Assembly (NCBI RefSeq): GCF_900113315.1
Contig: NZ_FOZG01000001.1
Coordinates: 1,054,001-1,118,000 of the forward strand
Source: Sphingomonas jatrophae
GTDB lineage: Bacteria; Pseudomonadota; Alphaproteobacteria; Sphingomonadales; Sphingomonadaceae
Length of the DNA: 64,000 nucleotides
Direction of reading: 5' to 3'
Shown here in pieces: positions 59,587 through 64,000 of this stretch (within the stretch, counting starts at the first letter, position 1; each line of letters starts with the position of its first letter). The translations under genes and the position numbers were made by a program. A model generated the notes under the pieces. It did not search any database. It was given only the letters and a program-made list of their open reading frames with translations, and was not told where the DNA came from.

Positions 59587-61173
59587 ATGGCTTCCCGTCC
59601 GACCACGCGGCCCGACCGCCGCACCTTCGCGATCATCTCCCACCCCGACGCCGGCAAGACGACGTTGACGGAGAAGCTGCTGCTGTTCGGCGGCGCGATC
59701 CGTGCGGCCGGCGAGGTCAAGGCCCGCGGCGCCGCGAGGCGGGCCCGCTCCGACTGGATGAAGATCGAGCAGCAGCGCGGCATCTCCGTCACCTCCTCGG
59801 TGATGACGTTCGAGCGCGAGGGGCTTACCTTCAACCTGCTCGACACGCCGGGCCACGAGGATTTCTCCGAAGACACGTATCGCACGCTCACCGCGGTCGA
59901 TTCCGCCGTCATGGTGATCGACGCCGCCCGCGGCATCGAGGCGCAGACGCGCAAGCTGTTCGAGGTGTGCCGCCTGCGCTCGGTGCCGATCATCACCTTC
60001 ATCAACAAGGTCGATCGCGAGGGCCGCTCGCCGTTCGAGCTGATCGACGAGGTGGCCGATCAGCTCGCGCTCGACGTGTCGCCGATGAACTGGCCGATCG
60101 GCATGGGCGGCCAGTTCGAGGGCCTCTACAGCCTCGAGCGGTGCGACGTGCAGCGCCCCTCGGGCGAGGCGGACCGCAGCTATGACGGCGACGTCACCGC
60201 GACCACCGGCCTCGACGACGCCAGGCTCGACACGCTCATCTCGGCACAGGCCGCCGCACAGCTGCGCGAGGATGCGGAGCTGGCGGGCGCCGGCTATGCC
60301 GCGTTCGACGAAGTGGCCTATCAGAACGGCGATCTCACCCCCGTCTTCTTCGGCTCGGCGCTGAAGGATTTCGGCGTCGCCGACCTGATCGACGCGCTCG
60401 CCCGCTTCGCCCCCTCCCCGCGCCCGCAGCCGGCCGAACCCGCGCCCGTCAGCCCGGACGATCCCGCCGTCACCGGCTTCATCTTCAAGGTGCAGGCCAA
60501 CATGAACCCGATGCACCGCGACCGCGTCGCCTTCATGCGGCTCTGCTCGGGCAAGTTCCGCCGCGGCATGAAGCTCAACCAGGTCGGCACGGGCAAGGCG
60601 ATCGCCGTCCACTCGCCCATCCTGTTCTTCGCGCAGAACCGCGAAACGGCGGAGGAGGCATTCCCCGGCGACATCATCGGCATCCCGAACCACGGCACGC
60701 TGCGCGTCGGCGATACGCTGACCGACGGCCCCGCCCGCACCATCACCGGCCTGCCCAATTTCGCGCCCGAGCAGCTGCGCCGCGTCGTCCTCAAGGATCC
60801 GACCAAGACCAAGCAGTTGCGGAAAGCGCTCGACGATCTCGCCGAAGAGGGGATCATCCAGGTCTTCTACCCGGAGGTGGGCGGCCAGTGGATCGTCGGC
60901 GTCGTCGGCCAGCTCCAGCTCGAAGTGCTGATCTCCCGGCTTGAGGTCGAATACAAGGTCGATGCGATGCTGGAGCCGTCGCCGTGGAACACCGCGCGCT
61001 GGATCGCGGGCGAAGCGGACGTGCTCAAGACCTTCATCGCCGATCACCGCGCCGCCATCGCCACCGATCGCGACGGCCGCGCCGTGTTCATGGCGAAGGA
61101 CAATTGGGAGCTGTCCTACGTGGAGGAGCGCAATCGCTCGCTCCGCTTCTCCGCCACCAAGGAGCGTGCCTGA
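59587..61173 (+). CDS. prfC: Peptide chain release factor 3
   Basis: A 528-residue translational GTPase that recycles RF1/RF2 from the ribosome. G1 HPDAGKTT is at 19-26, G2 'GISVTSSVMTF', G3 'DTPGHEDF', G4 'NKVD' and a C-terminal 'LQLEVLISRLEVEYKVDAML' block are present, and the length is normal. It appears monocistronic. Confidence 0.97.
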   Translation: MASRPTTRPDRRTFAIISHPDAGKTTLTEKLLLFGGAIRAAGEVKARGAARRARSDWMKIEQQRGISVTSSVMTFEREGLTFNLLDTPGHEDFSEDTYRTLTAVDSAVMVIDAARGIEAQTRKLFEVCRLRSVPIITFINKVDREGRSPFELIDEVADQLALDVSPMNWPIGMGGQFEGLYSLERCDVQRPSGEADRSYDGDVTATTGLDDARLDTLISAQAAAQLREDAELAGAGYAAFDEVAYQNGDLTPVFFGSALKDFGVADLIDALARFAPSPRPQPAEPAPVSPDDPAVTGFIFKVQANMNPMHRDRVAFMRLCSGKFRRGMKLNQVGTGKAIAVHSPILFFAQNRETAEEAFPGDIIGIPNHGTLRVGDTLTDGPARTITGLPNFAPEQLRRVVLKDPTKTKQLRKALDDLAEEGIIQVFYPEVGGQWIVGVVGQLQLEVLISRLEVEYKVDAMLEPSPWNTARWIAGEADVLKTFIADHRAAIATDRDGRAVFMAKDNWELSYVEERNRSLRFSATKERA

Positions 61174-61182
61174 CCGATCAGG

Positions 61183-61533
61183 TCACGCCCCGCCCGCCAG
61201 CACGCGGTCGAACTCCTCGTCGGTGAAGGGCGCGAAGAATTCGCCGGCGACGCTCGCGCCCTCCAGCCGCACGACGCGGAAATGCTTGGTCCGGCCACCC
61301 GGAAACAGCATGCGCGCAACCGCGCCGACGGGCAGCGCCTGCGGCAGGTCGGCACGAAAACCGCTGACCGACAGGTCGCGGACGGTGGCGTGCAGCGTCG
61401 TGCCCGTCGCGCTCAGCACCGCCACCTCCAGCTCCGCACGATAGCGTTCGGCCCGTGTCGACACCGTCCGCAGCGTCGGCTCGCGCACGCCCAGGCGACC
61501 GAACCGCTTGATCCGATCCCGCGCCGACATCAT
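61183..61533 (-). CDS. PilZ-domain protein
   Basis: A 116-residue protein. The c-di-GMP-binding features are present in weak form: an Arg-rich N-part ('RAERYRAELEVAV') and DLSVSGFRADLP (D/N-x-S-x-x-G). It may respond to c-di-GMP made by the diguanylate cyclase in this window. The start is ATG at 61533 or 61530. It ends nine bases from the convergent prfC gene. Confidence 0.82.
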   Translation of the reverse strand: MMSARDRIKRFGRLGVREPTLRTVSTRAERYRAELEVAVLSATGTTLHATVRDLSVSGFRADLPQALPVGAVARMLFPGGRTKHFRVVRLEGASVAGEFFAPFTDEEFDRVLAGGA

Positions 61534-61779
61534 GCGACGTGCCCCTGCCCCCATTGCTCCAACTCCCGGTGCGGCAGGCTGCCGCAAGTGTCATACAGCA
61601 TCGAAGCCACGCGGAAGTTCTACCAAATCGTTCTTAAACCAGCGTTGCGGCGCCGCATCCTTTATCTGAAAACTCCATGTTTTCACCAGGCGCGCCGGAT
61701 TGCACCGCAAGCTTCGGGAAGCGCGCCGATCCTCCGCCGGCTACGTCCGCTCTCCAGACCATGCTAGAGGGTAGAGACG

Positions 61780-62832
61780 ATGCCGATCGACATCCCGGAC
61801 GATCCCCGCTGGGCCGCGATCCTCGCCCGCGATGCCACGGCGGACGGTCGTTTCTGGTATTCGGTCGCGACGACGCGCGTCTATTGCCGCCCCTCCTGCC
61901 CGTCGCGGCATGCCCGCCTTGCCAACGTCCGCCTGCACGACACGTTGGCGGACGCGCGTGCCTCAGGCGCGCGGGCCTGCCGTCGCTGCAACCCCGATGG
62001 CCTGTCGCGCGAGGCGGAGGATGCGCTGCTCATCGAGCGCGCCTGCCGCATGATCGAGGCGGCCGAAGCGCCGATCTCGCTCGCCCAGCTGGCTGACAGC
62101 GTGCAGCTCAGCCCGGCTTACTTCCACCGCATGTTCAGGGCCGCGACCGGCGTCACCCCCAGGCAGTTCGCGCTCGCCGCCCGAGCAGCGCGCGCGCGTA
62201 CCGCCCTGGAAGGCGGCGCCAGCGTCACTGCGGCCATCCACGATGCCGGCTATGGCTCCAGCAGCCGCTTCTACGATGGGGCCGCGAACCGGCTCGGCAT
62301 GGCGCCCGCCCGCTACCGCGCCGGGGGCAGCGGTGAGACGCTACACTTCGCCATCGGCCTCTGCTCGCTCGGCTCCATCCTCGTCGCCATGAGTGCGACG
62401 GGTGTCGCTGCCATCCTGCTGGGTGACGATCCGCACGCGCTGGTTGAGGATCTGCAACGCCGCTTCCCCCGGGCCGATCTGGTCGGCGGCGACGCCGCGT
62501 TCGAGGCGCATGTCGCCGCGGTGATCGGCCATGTCGAGGCGCCCGGCACCGCTTTGGCCCTGCCGCTCGACATACGCGGCACCGCCTTCCAGCAGCGTGT
62601 CTGGGCAGCCCTCATCCGCATCCCGCCCGGCCGAACTTCATCCTATGCGGAGGTGGCCGCCGCCATCGGCCTGCCCGCCGCGACCCGTGCCGTCGCCGCC
62701 GCCTGTGCAGCGAACCGTCACGCCGTCGCCATCCCGTGCCACCGCGTCGTTCGCACCGACGGCGGCCTCTCCGGCTATCGCTGGGGAGTGGAGCGCAAGC
62801 GCAGGCTGATCGAGCGGGAACAGGCGGGATAA
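61780..62832 (+). CDS. ada: Bifunctional Ada: methylphosphotriester sensor / O6-alkylguanine-DNA alkyltransferase
   Basis: A 350-residue DNA-repair regulator. The N-Ada zinc site is C36, C40, C67, C70 (YCRPSC…ACRRC), C36 being the phosphotriester acceptor. An AraC-type HTH (~85-175) follows. The C-terminal methyltransferase has PCHRV with C320 as acceptor and 'GYRWGVERKRRLI'. It senses alkylation damage and induces its regulon, probably including itself. It appears monocistronic. Confidence 0.95.
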   Translation: MPIDIPDDPRWAAILARDATADGRFWYSVATTRVYCRPSCPSRHARLANVRLHDTLADARASGARACRRCNPDGLSREAEDALLIERACRMIEAAEAPISLAQLADSVQLSPAYFHRMFRAATGVTPRQFALAARAARARTALEGGASVTAAIHDAGYGSSSRFYDGAANRLGMAPARYRAGGSGETLHFAIGLCSLGSILVAMSATGVAAILLGDDPHALVEDLQRRFPRADLVGGDAAFEAHVAAVIGHVEAPGTALALPLDIRGTAFQQRVWAALIRIPPGRTSSYAEVAAAIGLPAATRAVAAACAANRHAVAIPCHRVVRTDGGLSGYRWGVERKRRLIEREQAG

Positions 62833-62852
62833 GCCCCGTCCGTCCGCTCAGG

Positions 62853-63041
62853 TCAGGCGACGCCGCTGCCTGCCACCAGCCTCGCCACCGCTTGCGCCAC
62901 AGCCCTGTAACGCTCGGCCCCCGCCGCATCGCCGATGCTCGCCAGATAGCCGATCCGATCCGCCACCCAGATCGGCGTGAAATCCCCCAGCGCTGATTCG
63001 ATACGCAGCGCCTCTGCCCACAGCTCCGGATCGATGGTCAT
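62853..63041 (-). CDS. Small hypothetical protein (DUF6961-like)
   Basis: A 62-residue protein (MTIDPELWAEALRIESALGD…). The pattern 'LWAEALRIE…WVADRIGYLASIGDAAGAER' resembles a small sphingomonad family that I remember as DUF6961; the label is uncertain. No membrane segment. GGCGGGG lies upstream of the ATG. Confidence 0.62.
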   Translation of the reverse strand: MTIDPELWAEALRIESALGDFTPIWVADRIGYLASIGDAAGAERYRAVAQAVARLVAGSGVA

Positions 63042-63156
63042 CGCATCCCCGCCTTGTGCTCTTGCCACCCGGACGCAGCCCGCCTGACGACATACCGCCC
63101 GACTCACCAGAGTTTTAACCCAAAACGGACCAAATCGCCACCCGCTCAGCCGCCGA

Positions 63157-63531
63157 TCAGCGCTTTCTGGGCGCGCTGGCGTCCGGATCGACATCGAACA
63201 GGCGGAGGCCGGTTTCGTCGCAAAAGGCGCGCACTTCGCGCAGCCGCCGCAGCATATCGTCCATCATCGCCTCTGCCATGGCGCGCGCCACCTCCTCCAC
63301 CCGAGCAGCGGGCAATTGGCTCAGCACCATCGCGGTCGTCAGGCTGAGCGCTTCCAGCGTGCCGGTGATGTCCAGGGATCGCACGCCTTCACGCTGCACG
63401 AGGCCACCCTCACGAACGGCTTGCAGGAGCGCACTCGCCAACAGATTGCGATCTACACGATCCGCCCCCTGCACGCTCCAAGTCTCCGACAATTTCGTAG
63501 ACAAGAGAAGGTGGAGCCTTCGTCGCCTCAC
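63157..63531 (-). CDS. Hypothetical protein
   Basis: A 124-residue helical, soluble protein if started at GTG 63531; a GTG at 63474, preceded by GGAG, is equally likely (105 residues). It contains 'LEALSLTTAMVLSQLPAARV' and a Met/Asp/Arg-rich helix 'MAEAMMDDMLRRLREVRAF'. Not recognised. Confidence 0.6.
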   Translation of the reverse strand: MRRRRLHLLLSTKLSETWSVQGADRVDRNLLASALLQAVREGGLVQREGVRSLDITGTLEALSLTTAMVLSQLPAARVEEVARAMAEAMMDDMLRRLREVRAFCDETGLRLFDVDPDASAPRKR

Positions 63532-63588
63532 AAGTCAAGATGCGACGCGTCCACTTTCGCTGCGCAGGACACAGCCCAGACGACTGGA

Positions 63589-64000
63589 TTAGCGCAGACC
63601 GACCAGCTTGTGCGTCTGCACGGACAATCGCCAGCGCGGATGCGTCAGGACGAACTTGATTGCGCTATTTCTCGTGTCCACCGCCGAATTGCCGTCCATC
63701 GGCTGGATCAGCAGGTGCGTGAAGTCCCACGCTTCCATCGCCTTGAAGTCGACGCCCGGCTGCGGCCACACCAGCTTCAACTCGTCGCCGGAACGCTGCA
63801 CCACCTCGTTGCCCGCCTTCGGGCTGACGCAGATCCAGTCGATGCCGTCCGGCACGGGGCGCGTGCCGTTGGTCTCGATCGCCAGTTCGAAGCCGCGCGC
63901 CTTCAATGCGGCGATCAGCGCTTCGTCCACCTGCAACGTCGGCTCGCCGCCCGTCAGCACGGCAAACGGCGGTGCTCCCGGCTCCTCCAGCCACTCGCCC
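63589..64000 (-). CDS. queE: 7-carboxy-7-deazaguanine synthase (5' end outside window)
   Basis: The C-terminal ~136 residues of a radical SAM enzyme that makes CDG from 6-carboxytetrahydropterin for preQ0/queuosine. The visible part contains 'AVLTGGEPTLQVDEALIAAL', 'ELAIETNGTRPVPDGIDW', 'VSPKAG' and the terminal 'LSVQTHKLVGLR', which are QueE signatures (GGEP motif of radical SAM enzymes). The [4Fe-4S] Cys cluster lies beyond the window edge. The queuosine-precursor transporter gene is elsewhere in the window. Confidence 0.93.
   Translation of the reverse strand, partial: GEWLEEPGAPPFAVLTGGEPTLQVDEALIAALKARGFELAIETNGTRPVPDGIDWICVSPKAGNEVVQRSGDELKLVWPQPGVDFKAMEAWDFTHLLIQPMDGNSAVDTRNSAIKFVLTHPRWRLSVQTHKLVGLR

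Overview
The window reads as chromosomal DNA of a GC-rich alphaproteobacterium, most likely a sphingomonad (Sphingomonas or a close relative). This is inferred from the complete XrtA/PEP-CTERM-type exopolysaccharide locus in its sphingomonad order, the TonB-dependent receptors, the DUF4214/RTX proteins, the many GTG starts with GTGA or ATGA overlaps, and several small protein types I associate with this group. No insertion sequence, integrase, prophage or CRISPR array is visible.

Left part (1-14315): an exosortase-A-associated exopolysaccharide locus. A long leftward operon runs from an outer-membrane export lipoprotein through a chain-length determinant, tyrosine autokinase, outer-membrane barrel, AAA ATPase, polysaccharide deacetylase and FemAB-like transferase to a glycosyltransferase cut by the window edge; xrtA itself is not in view. 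Behind it lie a PLP decarboxylase and an AMP-forming acyl-CoA ligase, and divergently a GNAT, an acyl carrier protein and two alpha/beta hydrolases. Together these form the accessory acyl-activation module of this system, whose chemistry is unknown.

Middle-left (14348-30315): a VOC protein, a queuosine-precursor transporter with a coupled 58-residue membrane protein, and tRNA-Arg(UCU). Two large acidic RTX/DUF4214 proteins follow; they share a C-terminal module ending in SDFLV and look like type I secretion substrates. Then come purU, a BLUF photoreceptor, a CHASE3/HAMP/GAF/GGDEF diguanylate cyclase, glutaminase, a truncated flavohaemoglobin, an M20 amidohydrolase and an HD hydrolase.

Middle-right (30326-48721): a KaiC-like double ATPase translationally coupled to a hybrid histidine kinase whose N-terminus looks like a pseudo-receiver. 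Next are a YcaQ-like glycosylase, an M48 lipoprotein protease preceded by a 32-residue membrane peptide, PHA-system and GDSL esterase genes, and a 1060-residue multi-PAS hybrid kinase. These are followed by a TonB receptor, an SDR, and a leftward three-gene operon of ATP-grasp ligase, luciferase-like flavin oxidoreductase and deaminase.

Right part (48845-64000): a DEAD-box helicase, a FecI/FecR/STN-TonB receptor surface-signalling operon, and a stress-type operon (pirin, OsmC, small membrane protein). A LysR regulator diverges from a second pirin across a clear inverted repeat. The window ends with prfC, a PilZ protein, ada, two small hypotheticals and the 3' part of queE.

All function calls come from motif recognition by eye; family names are from memory and were not searched.
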